Shown here piece after piece: positions 33,301 through 45,730 of a DNA stretch of 64,000 nt; position 1 is the first letter of the stretch; each line of letters starts with the position of its first letter. A program made the translations under genes and the position numbers. Location of the stretch: positions 77,488,001 through 77,552,000 of the forward strand of contig CM044877.1 of NCBI GenBank assembly GCA_024500155.1, given 5' to 3'. Source of the stretch: Chenopodium formosanum (taxonomy: Eukaryota; Streptophyta; Magnoliopsida; Caryophyllales; Amaranthaceae). The notes under the pieces are model-generated. The model saw only the letters and a program-made list of their open reading frames with translations. It was not told the DNA's origin and did not search any database.

Positions 33301-34710
33301 ATATTGAGAGCTAATTCTTTGATTCTATCCATATAGACCATATTATGAGATTTTATGCCATGCCATTTATCCTGCCCATTTTAATGAAACAAACAACCCT
33401 AATTAATAATGGTAAAAGTAACTCTTCAAACAGTTGAACTTATACAATTAAAACCCTCCCCTCTTCTCAATGTAAAATAATTCACATGCAAACATTAATG
33501 GATTTTAGCAAATAAAATTGTACTATATACCTTCGGTCATACACATTAATTTGTAAATAAAATGACCACTCTTAAAAAATCGATCAATGTGAGAACAAAG
33601 AGTAATAAGAGAACTCATTAAGCTTAAAAGTAGTTGGCAAATTGTGCCACACTATAATGTACTCCACTCTTTTAAGATACATATATAGTGTACTAAAATT
33701 TCGGATTTTCCTGCATTATTGCAAATTATGCCTTGTAAGACACCAAAAAATTAGGTCATACCAAACGATGATCTTTAATCCTAGCTAGAGTATTTAACTT
33801 GATTAACAAGAAAAGATGCCTCAAAGACTAGAACATCACTTTATTAATGAATAATGATTATCTTGTTTTGCCTTATTCCACCAAATTAATAACATATCAG
33901 CCTTTCTTTTCTAATTAAAAGGATAAAGTATTGCTATATTATTGATCTTCTTGGTGATATAGAGTGGAGTACAAAATAAATTTGACTAGAAAGATGCATG
34001 ATATATAGCATTCATTACATATATATTTTAATTTTAAAAATTGATGCACTAAAGTATAAATCGATCAAATCTAGTAAAATTATAAATGACTAAATTATAC
34101 CTTGTGTGTTAATCACACATGATGATTAAAAAAGCATGTTATCTTGAAATATAAAATTATAACTTAATCCTACATTTTGGAGTCAGTAGTACGATGTGGT
34201 AATCTATCGAATCCCAACTTCTTTGTTACATATACTTGTATGTATAAGATTATTTTTTTATTAAAACTTATTCTTTGTATTTGTAGGAAAGGGTTAAATG
34301 TTAGCATGTTACATTTGGACAAATAGAGGGAGTTACCATTTACTAGACATCCTTATCGGATTACTTCAATGAAGACGTAAATTGTGCAAATAGGCCAACA
34401 CTTAAAACAATTGAGCTAAAATCTATAATGTACGTGGTCCAACTTGTAGGGCTATTGTCTAGTAATCGATCATGGAAGCTGACAAAAACTTTGGAGACTA
34501 AAGTAAGCCATGCAATAAAGTAATTATTTGAGGACCCTTTGTTAACAACAATCACTGAAAATTCCCATCTTACCCACTTATCCTCGAATACCATTTGACT
34601 AGAGTGTGTATGTTGTTTCATTTTGTTCTCTCTAAGCAATTAATTTGGTATGAAGTGTAACATAATTGAGTTACATACAATAAAAATGAATATAAGTATA
34701 AAAATGAATA
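33301..34710. other. Intergenic, AT-rich
   Basis: No gene recognised. The stretch 34480-34600 resembles 49910-50060 (AATTATTTGAGGACCCTTTGTTAACAACAAT-like), which indicates a dispersed repeat of unknown type. Confidence 0.35.
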
Positions 34711-35306
34711 GGGTTTTTCTACATGGTACCCTTGAGTTATTGGGTTTTCTACATTGTACCCTTCTAAATCCAAAGTTCTACAAGGTGCCCTTGAGTTTTT
34801 GTGTTATTCTACATGGTAGCCTCGAGTTGTAAAATAAATTACTCTAACTTATTTTGACTCAAACCGACACCATCTAAATGATCTATTTACCACTTCTATA
34901 TTTATATTAGATGGAGGAATCACCAATCTTCATTATTCGCTATTTAGTGGAACTTTTGTATGATTGTTTGAGATGGAAGATAATAACTTTTTTTTGCTCC
35001 TACTTTAACTAAAAGAGCTTGTTTTAGAGGGGACTCAAGTTGTTAGTTTTTTTTTTTTGCAATAAACATGCTATCTAGTTGTGTCTATGAGGGTGCTAAA
35101 TAAGTTGTTTAGATGGTGTTGATTTGAGTCAAATTAATTTAGAGTCATTTATTTTACTACTCAAGGGTACCATATAGAAATATCCAAAAACTCAAGGGTA
35201 TAATGTAAAATAAACTAATAACTCAAGGTCACCTTGTAAAGATTTGAATTTAGGAGGGTACAAGATAGAAAACTCAAAAACTCAAGGGTACCATGTAAAA
35301 AAACCC
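34711..35306. mobile_element. Mutator-like MITE, long inverted repeats, exact 9-bp duplication
   Basis: Begins GGGTTTTTCTACATGGTACC and ends GGTACCATGTAAAAAAACCC. The terminal inverted repeats extend well over 100 bases, including CTTGAGTT/AACTCAAG repeats. AAATGAATA lies on both sides (34702-34710 and 35307-35315). There is no coding capacity. Non-autonomous, 596 bp. Confidence 0.92.
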
Positions 35307-35315
35307 AAATGAATA

Positions 35316-36677
35316 TAAGTTGTTAGAACTTAGTTGAAAGATAGGAACTTTTATGTTTGAGAACCTTGAGCTAGCATTGAAATGCAAGTGGTGATTGAAA
35401 ACCTTACCTAGTAAGGCTACATGCATTTAATATGAATATAGTCTCTTGAAGTAGGAGTGACATAGTTTCTTTATTTGATATATGAGGTTCATTATATATG
35501 TATACTATGACATTATGTATTACTCCGTATATGTTTGTGTTATAATTACTAAAGTAGGAACTTTTTTTATATCTAAGATTTATGAAGTATGACATTTAGA
35601 CATTTAGTGATATGATACATGACCAAAAAAGGAAAAAAACCTTTGCACAACTGAATTCTTTGTGTAATATATTTTTTTTTCCCTATTAAAGTGTCTTATT
35701 ATTCTTAATTTAGAAGAGTTCACAAAATTCTTCACACTCTTGGATATCCTAAAAATTGGTTGTGATCCAAAAGTTAATAACCAATACTTCCTTATCCACT
35801 AACTCTGAGATCCCGAAAGCCCGTAACTAATACTTTGTTTTCATATTTAGGGTCTGTTCTCATCAGATTATTTTCAATTAAGTTCAGTTCAATTCAAATC
35901 CTAATTTCCTCCTCTTATAAAATATTCATTTCAGTTCAGCTAGTTTCAGTCAACGAGAACCAACCTTTAGTTGTGATTACTTTGATCTCCTCATACGAAG
36001 TAACAATTTATATTTTGGAAAAATATACTACTTTAGGTTAAACCAATATATATGTAAGCTTGAACTTGTGACTGAGGCTTAGAGTAGTAAGATGAGCTCC
36101 TACAATCTCTACAAAGCTTGATAACTAACACGCCTTATTAAAATAAACTACTCCACATCTTACTTTGGACCCTTAGAAGAATTAGGATACTTTGTATTTA
36201 AATTGTCATAAAATAACAAAGCTACAACGGCAATATGCATTTATTGTTACATAAACCTTCCCAATTTACAAATCATTTGCGATACAAGTACCATCTTTCA
36301 TGAAAACCTAATTTTTTAAGTGAAATTATACGTTTGATACATATCCTACACGATACATTCTTTCGTCTCCCAACAAATACTAATAAACAATTAGGTACTT
36401 TCAACCATTTTAATAACAATAATTAATAAATCTTCCTAGCCGTTTGTAGTCTCAACTAGCTTACAAAGACAAGCAGAGGTGGGAAGTGTGGGAGAATCAG
36501 AAAAAGAGGGAGCGTGTTTAAACTACAACTTTTTTTCTCAGTCTCTTCAGATTTTCTGCCTTTTTCTTTCACCTTTTTGTCATTGATTTGATTTTATGAA
36601 TTCAATAATTTGTGTTCTTAACTCCAAGAACTCTGTTATTGCTGATTTGGTGTTGAAATTCCAGAGAGTTTATTCCT
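35316..36677. other. Upstream region of the receptor gene
   Basis: Holds one pentamer MITE (35847-35970). The last 200 bases are the probable promoter and first 5' UTR exon of the receptor gene, with a CT-rich leader just before the donor CCT|GTAAGT at 36678. No clear TATA box picked. Confidence 0.4.
35847..35970. mobile_element. AGTTC-pentamer MITE, short copy
   Basis: Ends TTAGGGTCTGTTCTCAT and ACGAGAACCAACCTTTAG; the core CTCTTATAAAATATTCATTTCAG is shared. The right end is degraded. Confidence 0.7.
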
Positions 36678-37476
36678 GTAAGTTGCTCAAAGCTTCTATC
36701 TTTGTACAATTTTCTGTTTTCCCTTTAATTGTAGTTACTTTAGCAGAAATTTGATAATGGGTGTTCATCAATTCTCTCAAGGATTCAATCTTTTTGCTAC
36801 AAATCTCTGTTTTTTTTCTTCAATTTTTGTTATATTAGCAGGAATTTGATTTTGGGTGTTCATCAATGCTCTCAAAGATTCAACCTTTGCTGCAAAATCT
36901 ATCTCTCTCTTTTTTCTTTTAGTTATTTTTATAGGTTTTTTTTATGCTTGGTGTTCATCATAGTTCACATAGATTCAATATTTTCTGCAAATTTCTCTTA
37001 TTTTTTCTTTTCTTTTTAGTTAATTTAACATGATTTTGATTGGGTATTCAGGTAAGCTCACAAAGTCACAAATACTCCATCTTTGCTACAAAATCTCTGT
37101 TTTTTTTCTTCACTTGTACTTAATTTAATAGAATTTTGATACTGGGTATTCATTTTTGCTCACAAAGATTCAATCTTTGCCACAAATTTCTCATATTTTA
37201 CTTCTTTTTTTAGTAAATTAACAAGATTTTGATTCCGGGTACTCATCTTAGCTCCTAAAAGATTCAATCTAAGCTCCTAAAAGATTCAATCTTCTCTTTT
37301 TCCCTTCACTTTTTTAGTAATTTGAAACTGGGTATTGCTAACTTTATCTTTTTTTTCTTTGCTTTAAGATACTTGCTTTTTTGAATGTTCAAAGATGCAA
37401 TCTTTAATTACTGTCGATGCTTTGAATTTGATGTCATGTTTTTTATTAATTGTCCTTCTTTGATTCTCCATTGTAG
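36678..37476 (+). other. 5' UTR intron of the receptor gene, built of ~96-bp repeats
   Basis: Donor GTAAGTT at 36678 and acceptor CCATTGTAG ending at 37476 fit a leader intron ending 47 bases before the ATG. From about 36750 to 37330 it consists of about six diverged units of 93-100 bp. Each has GGGTATTCATC, CTCACAAAGATTCAATCTT, TGCTACAAATCTCT and a T-rich tail. Splicing is inferred. Confidence 0.6.
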
Positions 37477-37523
37477 AAATTACTCAAAAATTTGGAAAGA
37501 GAAAGAAACCTAGAGAGAGAAAA

Positions 37524-40500
37524 ATGGGGTGCATGAATTTGAATTTGGCCCATCAGCAGTGGACAGTAGTAGTCTGCTTGATGATGACCTTAACGGTGTC
37601 GTTTTGTGATGGATATACTGATCCCCGTGATGGTAAAGTAATTAATTTTATTTTTTTGTGATTTTGAATTATTGTTGATAGGCACCTGAAATTTTTCAAT
37701 GCAATTGGTAATACATTTTTATTTATATATTTATTTATTTATTTATATTTGGATTTTTGCTGTTTTATCAGTTTTTGCAATAAATAGTTTATATGCTGCA
37801 TTGGGAAGTCCTTCATTACCTGGATGGATTCCACTTGGTGGAGATCCTTGTGAGGAAGCTTGGCAAGGTGTACTTTGTGTCAATTCAAACATTACTGGAA
37901 TGTGAGTCTTATTATTTGATCATATATAATTTGGTTGAAATCATAATACTAGTATAAAATATTCTCTAAGATTTTAAGTCAATATTGCTTTTGTGTTTTG
38001 GCAGATCACTAAACAATGCTGGTCTTGGAGGAGAATTGGGTACTAGTTTGGACTCATTTTCTGCAATTATATCTATGTGAGTTTCTTTGGTGACATGTTT
38101 GATTTATGTATTGAATTATCGTTCACGAAGAACGATTGAATACTTCGACGTTTGGTTTACTAATCCTAGTACTTATATCTATATCATCAGAAACCTCAGT
38201 GGCAATCACATTGGAGGTACCATTCCTGCCAATTTGCCTCCAACAATGAAGACCTTGTATGTTTTATATCCTTTTGTGGCTGTTTTGCTATTATTAGTAT
38301 ATATTACGAGCAGTGTATTGTTACTTGCTATTTGCTAAAATTGTTGGAATGTTTATGAATTTATCTACTGTATCAGGTTCCTTTCTGATAATCAGCTTAC
38401 CGGAGGCATTCCTGACTTGTCTATATTAAGTCAGTTGACAGACCTGTAAGCTTCACTTGATCATTTTGTTTCCAAATCATCATACTTAAGAAGTCTATAG
38501 AGCAGTTTATGTTTGAGCTTCTTCTAAAGGGTTTGCTATCGTCTTCACTCTTCAGGTCGCTAAACAAGAATAATTTGACTGGGGGACTACCTAATAGCTT
38601 TCAGCAACTTTCGGGTTTAATAAACTTGTAATAAATTGCACTGTATCTGCAAGTTTTCTTTTACATTTAGTGTTACCGTGTTTTAGCGTATTTATGTGTA
38701 TGTTATTTCATTTGGTGTAGGGATCTCTCTGAGAACAACATTAGTGGTACTTTGCCACCATCAATGGGGAATTTGTCTTCCCTTACAACACTGTGAGTGT
38801 TTATTTCATTAAAATCTTTCTTAATTGCTTTCTTATCTTGACTCAAGCACTCACCTAGCCGCCACCTTCCATCAATTGCAGCCATTTGCAGAATAATGAG
38901 CTCACAGGACTCCTCGATGTTATACAAAACCTTCCCTTAACTGACTTGTAAGTCATAAAAGTTTTTTCTTTGTATAATTTAATATATAGTGATTTTCTCT
39001 AATTTCTGCCTATCATACAGAGATGTAGAGAACAACCAATTCTCCGGCCCTATACCTCCCAGATTGTTAACTATTCCAAATTTCAGGTGAGGTCTCTGAA
39101 GATTAGATAGTTTGTTGAATTGATTCCAAATACTATACCAAAATTTTTCTGCTATGAAGTTGATAATGTAGGGTTACATTAAGCACCTTTCTTTGTGATG
39201 AGCTGAATTCACTTTCCTCATAGGGAGAGCCTAAGTATGAGTTGCATGATAATGTAGCAAAAGAGATATACAGTAGGCCGCTAGTTTTGTTCAATCAAAC
39301 AGCTGGTGCCTGGTGGTGGTCAAATAATTTTTTATGCTCTTTTACGTGATATCGGTGATGTTTTAGATTAATATGGTTTTTCACTTTTTTGGTTTCTTAC
39401 TCCCTTGCATGAAATACATAATACCGGGAAAAAAAAAATTATACTCCGGTACTACAGAAAAGATTTAAAGGAATTCCTCTGTGGCACTGATGTAGGGCTG
39501 AGGAAAAATTGCAGAACTACTTGAGAATCCAAAAGAGCCGAATCCAATTCAATTTCAAGTAGTTCTGATATGAAAGATCTGAAATCAGATTTTAGATCTG
39601 ATATCTGGTCGAAATTTTAGAGATTGGATATTCCAATTCAGATATCCGGCATCTGAAATATATCCAAAATGTTTCGGGACATAGGATTGGCTGTTCTTTG
39701 TCCGGTTCTCCCTATTTTTTACTTGATTGTATTGATATCCAAATTATGGGGGTTGATTTGCCATATGTTTCATGTTTTATTCACTTTTTAATGATGTACT
39801 GATGTGCATGTCATATGGTGGATCATGAAAGATAGGATTTGATTATGAATATACTAGTTAAAAATTAGAACAAAAGATTTTGATGCTTATAACTATCCGA
39901 CCATACTGATGGTCAGATGACATGCATAATTGTAAACGGGAACAACAACGTTACTTTATACGAGTATTTTTTTCATTTACATGATTTAGTTGCTCAAAGA
40001 ACACATTGTAGTTTTGTATTAATCTCTCTGCAGTGACTTTCTGAATTTACTGCTCAAAAGTTTACAAGCAGCTGCTTAGCATATGCGTGTCTTACTGTCT
40101 GTAGTCATTCCTGGCACAAAGCTAAGCTTCTTTTTGGTTTTGCAGAAGCACTGGAAACCCTTTCAATACCAGTGTTCTTCCTCCACCTCCAGCAGGATCC
40201 CCAACTTTAGCGCCTGCAACAAATGCATCTTTACCTGGACAGCCTTCTTCTCAACAAACACGCAAGCAGCCAGAAGATAGCCCATCAGCTCCCAGAACAT
40301 CAAATTCCTCAAATTCGACAAAGTACATAAAGCCAATAGTTAGTGCTGCTATTGCTGTGTTGCTTCTTTTAGCTATTGTGCTTGGAGTTTGGTTTGGTGT
40401 TGCAAAGTGGTGCAAGCGAAGGCAAACAGGTGATGAATTTACCAAGGGGAATGTAAAACCTGTATATGAAGGGAAAGGAGAAAAACCTAAATATAATGAG

Positions 40501-43497
40501 TCTTTACCTCAAAAACATAATCAAGCTGCTAAAGGTGAGCCATGCTTGGATTTTTGTTTTGTTTTGAGAGAATGAGTGGTGACTTTTTCGGCCTCCTTTT
40601 GAACCATTCTAACATGATCATCTATCCTTTGTTTGTCCAGCATTTCAAGAGATACCTTTTAAGACCCCAAACGTGAGGGATGTAGACCAAAATCAGGTGA
40701 AAGATGTAAAAGAAGTTGCCATGAGTAAAGATGCTCATTCCATAGACATGACAGGGACTACTGCCAGTTCTTTTTCAGCACAACCAGTGCCACCTCCTCG
40801 ACACTATTCTAACGAGAACATCATTTTGAAACCAATAATGCCTACATTTGTGACTAAACCACAGAAATCCACCTTTCCAAGCTCTGTGAAGTCTTTCACT
40901 ATTGCTTCACTTCAACAATACACCAATAGCTTTTCTGAAGATAATCTTATTGGTGAAGGCATGATAGGCAGTGTTTACAGGGCTGAACTTCCTGATGGAA
41001 AGGTGAGATTTGGGATGCTGAACTGCCTTTTTGTCTTGAGTAGTTTTGTGCATTCTGAAAAGTCATTTCGTTTTTAGTGTATATCTATGCTTGCGATACT
41101 AGTCCTGTGTGCATGTTTCTTGTGTTGCATTCATTTTAGTCTTTTTCTGGTAACTTCTTTGTTGATTTGACAGTAGACAAACTTAATCATTTTTTAACTA
41201 CTCGTATAGATTGTGGAGAGTAGTATTTAAATCCTTTCCATAGAATGCTGTCTTTTTACTGTGATCAAACAAAGATTCAAGAGCCATGGCCCATGAACTC
41301 CTTTGTGTTCTCATATCAGACTCTAGAATGGAATATTAGTAAATGCGTCATATAATATGGTTTCTTTTTTTGGGTATCTTTCCCCATTCTACATCCTCTG
41401 ACACCCATCATTCAACCCCGAAACCTTTCTCTCGGCCGGATTAGCATTGCTTAAATTATAGCTGTATAGAAAGCATCAAAGCACACTCCCTAATTTTTGT
41501 GTGTTTATGTGTGCGGGTTTTATGTTACACCTTAGTGTGTCTTTGTGTTAGTATTATGCCAGATTAACAAATTTCAGGATTATCTTCTCTTTTCTTGTTG
41601 CATCTATATGTGCATAGAGCTATGCTTTGCTGAGCCTTTTTTCCCCCATCTCAAAGATCCATTCACTTTCCTGGTAGAGTTGAGCCTAACTTCCTTTGCC
41701 TGTACATTTGTAGGTCTTTGCAGTGAAGAAATTCAACAATGACTCTTACAGCCAGCAGACTGAAGACGAATTTGCTCAGCTAATTTCTATTATCTCTAAT
41801 ATTCATCATGAAAGAATTGTCAATCTTGTTGGATACTGTGCTGAGCACGGACAAAGACTGATCATCAATGAATACTGCAACAATGCTACATTGTATGAGG
41901 CACTGCATCTTGATGATGAGATTCATAATAAACTTTCGTGGAATGCACGTATCAGAATTGCACTTGGAGCTGCAAAAGCCCTCGAGTAAGCTTGACATAC
42001 TATCTTTAATGTTATTTCACATGTTTCTGTCCAGGCTTTGTTTACCTACATCAGAAAAATTAATTTTGCTCTTTTGTTTGCTGTGAAGATATTTACATGA
42101 GGATTGTCAACCCCCTGTTGTACATATGAACTTCAAATCCGCCAATATTCTTCTTGATGATAACTTTGAGCCTCTAATCTCAGACTGTGGCCTAGGGTCT
42201 CTGCTATCAGATACTTATACAGCTCAGGTAATTCCTATTCCAGTGTATCTTTGTTTACGGTGTAAGAATGGCTATTACATCATGATAAATAATCCGACCA
42301 AATATTAGGATGTCACTATGTCCTTTTCTGTATGATTGTTTGTAGTGTACCACTTGTGTATAGCTATGAAATTAGAATATGACGTTAATAGGTGATCATT
42401 TACTTGCATACTCGGGCATACTACATGTCTTCATGTACTATTTCTTTCATAACTGATCTCTCTCAAGTCTCAATTGTTAATAAAGAAGAGCAGCATATAC
42501 TTGCATTGTTTACAGCTATACTCCAATAATCTGTTGTAGGTTTCATGCGTTCCATATGAATCAGACACCAGTGTATCGGCTGCTTACTATGATGTCATTT
42601 CTTGCAGGTTTCTGGTGGATATGGTGCTCCAGAACTGGAGCTAGGAACATATACTCAACAAAGTGATGTTTTCAGCTTCGGGGTAGTCATGCTAGAGCTT
42701 CTTACTGGCAGAAAATCATACGACAGGTTAGATTCTGACACACAAGATTTCCATGTTTCAAATTTCTTATTGCTTTTTTCTCGTGAAAGAACTTTTTATG
42801 CCATACACGAGCTCATTGATGTATTTGTAATGTTGTAGTGCACGACCTCGAGGAGAGCAATTTCTTGTGAGGTGGGCAATTCCTCAGCTGCATGACATAG
42901 ATGCGTTATCAAAGATGGTAGATCCTTCACTGAATGGATCGTATCCCTCTAAATCGTTATCCCGTTTTGCAGATATTATTTCCCTCTGTGTTCAGGTCAG
43001 TCTTCACTCATGCTCCACCTATATATCTTTTTGTTTGACACTCTTTAAAGTGATCTGATTATTCAAATGGATCCCTGGTGTAACGTTACTGCGAATAATG
43101 CAAACTTGACTCAATAGGCCTACACAATAACACAAACCAACAACTAGAATTTGTCCCGTTTTTCTCCTTCAATCATAAATTCATAACACATAATTATATC
43201 ATGTTTTGCACACTTTTATATTTGTTTTGAGCGTAAACCAAATCTGAACCACAATACCAAACCGAAACCCAACCAATTTACTCAAATTGGCCACTCATGT
43301 ATGTCTGTCTGAAGTCATGAACAGGATCATGACACAAAGAACATGATAAGTTTAGCTTAAAAGCTTCCATATGTTTACAAACTGCAAATATCACACCTCA
43401 TACATCGTTAATTTTGTTTCAGGCCGAACCAGAATTTAGGCCTCCTATGTCAGAAATAGTGCAGGACCTCTTAAACATGATTCAAAGAGAGTCTTGA
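37524..43497 (+). CDS. SRF: STRUBBELIG-receptor family LRR receptor-like pseudokinase
   Basis: A 16-exon gene read through canonical GT/AG sites: 37524-37632, 37772-37901, 38005-38076, 38191-38256, 38377-38445, 38556-38627, 38721-38792, 38882-38947, 39021-39086, 40146-40534, 40641-41002, 41714-41985, 42089-42227, 42608-42726, 42839-42995, 43423-43497. The total is 2235 nt, 744 residues, close to the family size. Signal peptide at about 1-30. An SRF N-terminal domain follows ([27 protein letters not shown]), then LRRs with one repeat per small phase-2 exon, a Pro-rich stretch ([10 protein letters not shown]), a membrane helix at about 305-327 ([17 protein letters not shown]), and a kinase domain from about 455. 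The VAIK-like Lys is K496. The HRD motif reads H594-M-N596, so the catalytic Asp is Asn, and DFG reads D614-C-G. The C-terminus ([34 protein letters not shown]) is closest to SRF3/SRF8-type members from memory. Such receptors act at the plasma membrane in tissue morphogenesis and defence signalling without needing full kinase activity. Confidence 0.92.
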
Positions 43498-44005
43498 CCT
43501 TAAGATATTGGATGCAAATTTCGAATTATCTGAAGCCATGCCAATCAATTCAATGTTGGTGAGAATCTTGTTCAAGGGAAGAAAATTTCTTAGCTTGCAA
43601 AGTGAGCTAGCAATGTAACATAAGCTAACATGTGATCATTATTAGTTTGTAATGACCAAGGCTTACTACATAGGGGAAGTTAGGGAATTTTCGAGTAGTT
43701 CAGCTAGTTTTGCTGGTGTTTGCTCATTACACTGATGGGCATTCTAGGAGTGTATGTTGTATTTTTAAGGGTATGGTCTCCTCTTTTCTAGAGGTGTGGT
43801 GTAATATTATTGTCATTTTTTTATTCTGATTAAATTCAATTATTGGACGAAAGTTCGATTCTTTATCAAGGATTGTTAATCCTACTTGTTCAACTGGTTG
43901 GTGTTGGCTACATAAAGTTACCAAGTTTTTTTAATGCTTGCAATTGTATGAAACTTCTCCAATAATGCTCAATTCAAAAGTGTACTTCTAGATTTCTCAA
44001 CACAG

Positions 44006-44454
44006 TAACTCTCTCCTTTTTAGGTTAAACACAGCAATTTGACTTTTACATATAACCACACAGCAATTTGATTTTTACATATAAACTACAAGTTTGGTTT
44101 ATTATGAACACCAAGTTAGGGTCTATTCTCTTTAGCTTAATTTCAGTTCAGTTGAGCTCAGTTCAATTCAGTTATTAATTTTCTTCTCTCATAAACAATT
44201 CAATTCAGTTATTAATTTTCTTCTCTCATAAACAATTCAATTCAGTTAACTCTCTCCTTTTTAGTTAAACACAGCAGTTTGACTTTTACATACAACCACA
44301 AGTTTGGTTTATTATGAGCACCAAGTTAGGGTCTGTTCTCTTCAACTTAATTTCAGTTCAGCTGAGCTCAGTTCAATTCAGTTTTTAATTTTCTTCTCTC
44401 ATAAACAATTCAATTCAGTTCAGTTCAGTTCAGTAAATGAGAACCGACCGTTAA
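44006..44454. mobile_element. AGTTC-pentamer MITE with tandemly duplicated left part and flank
   Basis: A block beginning TAACTCTCTCCTTTTTAG and running through TTAGGGTCTGTTCTC and the first pentamers occurs twice, with a period of about 241 bp (starts 44006 and 44247). Left MITE ends lie at 44116 and 44336. A single right end, GAGAACCGACCGTTAA, is at 44439-44454. Confidence 0.78.
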
Positions 44455-45521
44455 TGTGTTAATAATGAACCAGAAATATGAGAAAAGTTGTATTGCATCA
44501 CAAAATTTGGGTTATATTGTTTAAAATAAAAAAAATTAATAGATAAATTTAAAGATTTGATTTTGGATATTTACATAAACAAAACTTGCAAGGAGATCAT
44601 TCATTTATATATTTAGGCATATATCTTGCCAAAGTATGTATTAGTGTTTTGTTCTATTAGGTATATGTTTTAGCTACATCAATTTAGTTCAACTTATTAG
44701 TGATCTTATTTCACAAATGGTAAAATTAGATTGTATCATAAAACTAAATTCAATTACATCATAAAACTAAATTTGCAGCTACTTTTGCTAAATATCATTT
44801 TAGAATTGTTGTACAAATAACATCCATTTTAATCAAATATAGATTAAATCAAAATTATAAAATACGAGTAAGATCCAATTATGTGATCTAATCATAGCCT
44901 TAGTGTTTGAACTTTACTACTACTTGTATAAGATTATGCTTTTGTTAAGAGATGTTGATATTGCATGACTAAACTTTTTCCATGTCAAAAAAAAGATGAA
45001 GAAAAGAAAAACCTTTTTCATGTCAAAAGGTATCAATCAAACACAATCTACAACTCAAACACAAAAACAAAATGGATAACTCCCTAGTTGGGAACTATAA
45101 TAATAATTGGAAAAGATAATGAATAGTCAAGTCTAACTAAATGACAAACTAAAAAGGCCCACAATTGAGATACACGCGCTTCACTCTCTTCCACTTTGCA
45201 AGTGGGCTTTAGTTTTCTCTTTCCTTAGACTTAACTTAAACTCACCTTCTTTTCTTTTAATCAACTCCTCATTTATTGCTACCGCAACACTACCTTTGCT
45301 TCATTTACTTCTCCACCGCCGTATGGGTAATTTGGAATAGCCGTTTAAGGTTGCCGACTTGCTGGTTGAGGTCAAGTTCATTTAAAAAAAAAAAACAACA
45401 ACTAAAAATAGTTAGACAGATATTATTATTCTTTTATTTTTTTTAAAAGACAAATTGGACAAGAGAATGATCTTAACCAGACCTTAGTCTTCGCGGTTTT
45501 TTTAAACACTTGAAAGTAAAA

Positions 45522-45545
45522 GGGAAGGGTAGGGTAGGGTAAGGG
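45522..45545 (+). other. Potential G-quadruplex
   Basis: Five GGG runs separated by AA, TA, TA and TAA loops between 45522 and 45545. This fits the G3+N1-7 rule in an otherwise AT-rich stretch. It resembles degenerate telomere repeat but is too short and irregular to call so. Confidence 0.6.
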
Positions 45546-45567
45546 CCTCACGAGTCACGTCTAATAC

Positions 45568-45730
45568 TTATGGTCTGTTCTCATACGTTTATTTTCAATT
45601 CAGCTTACCTCAGCTTCTAATTTCCTTCTCTTATAAAATATTCAGTTGGGTTCAGTTCAACTTAGCTCAGTTCATTTCAATTTAGTCCAGTTTAGTTCAG
45701 CTGAGTTCAGTCTATGAGAACAGACCCTTA
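45568..45730. mobile_element. AGTTC-pentamer MITE
   Basis: Ends TTATGGTCTGTTCTCATACG and TATGAGAACAGACCCTTA; core CTCTTATAAAATATTCAGTT; interior CAGTTCAACTTAGCTCAG pentamers. Confidence 0.78.

Larger units (their letters stand above)
43498..45567. other. 3' flank and intergenic
   Basis: 3' UTR of the receptor gene to roughly 43.9 kb, then AT-rich DNA with a duplicated MITE region (44006-44454) and a G-rich motif (45522-45545). No gene. Confidence 0.45.

Noticed and set aside
34361..34639. Minus-strand frame of 92 codons
   Set aside because: No recognisable motif, AT-rich composition, and part of the stretch is a dispersed repeat also present near 50 kb.
41868..42086. Alternative open frames inside the receptor gene
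   Set aside because: Out-of-frame shadows of exon 12 and the following intron; the phase-consistent 16-exon model accounts for the region.
45522..45545. Interstitial telomere repeat
   Set aside because: The unit is AGGGT/AAGGG with irregular spacing and only about 24 bases; plant telomere TTTAGGG units are not present.
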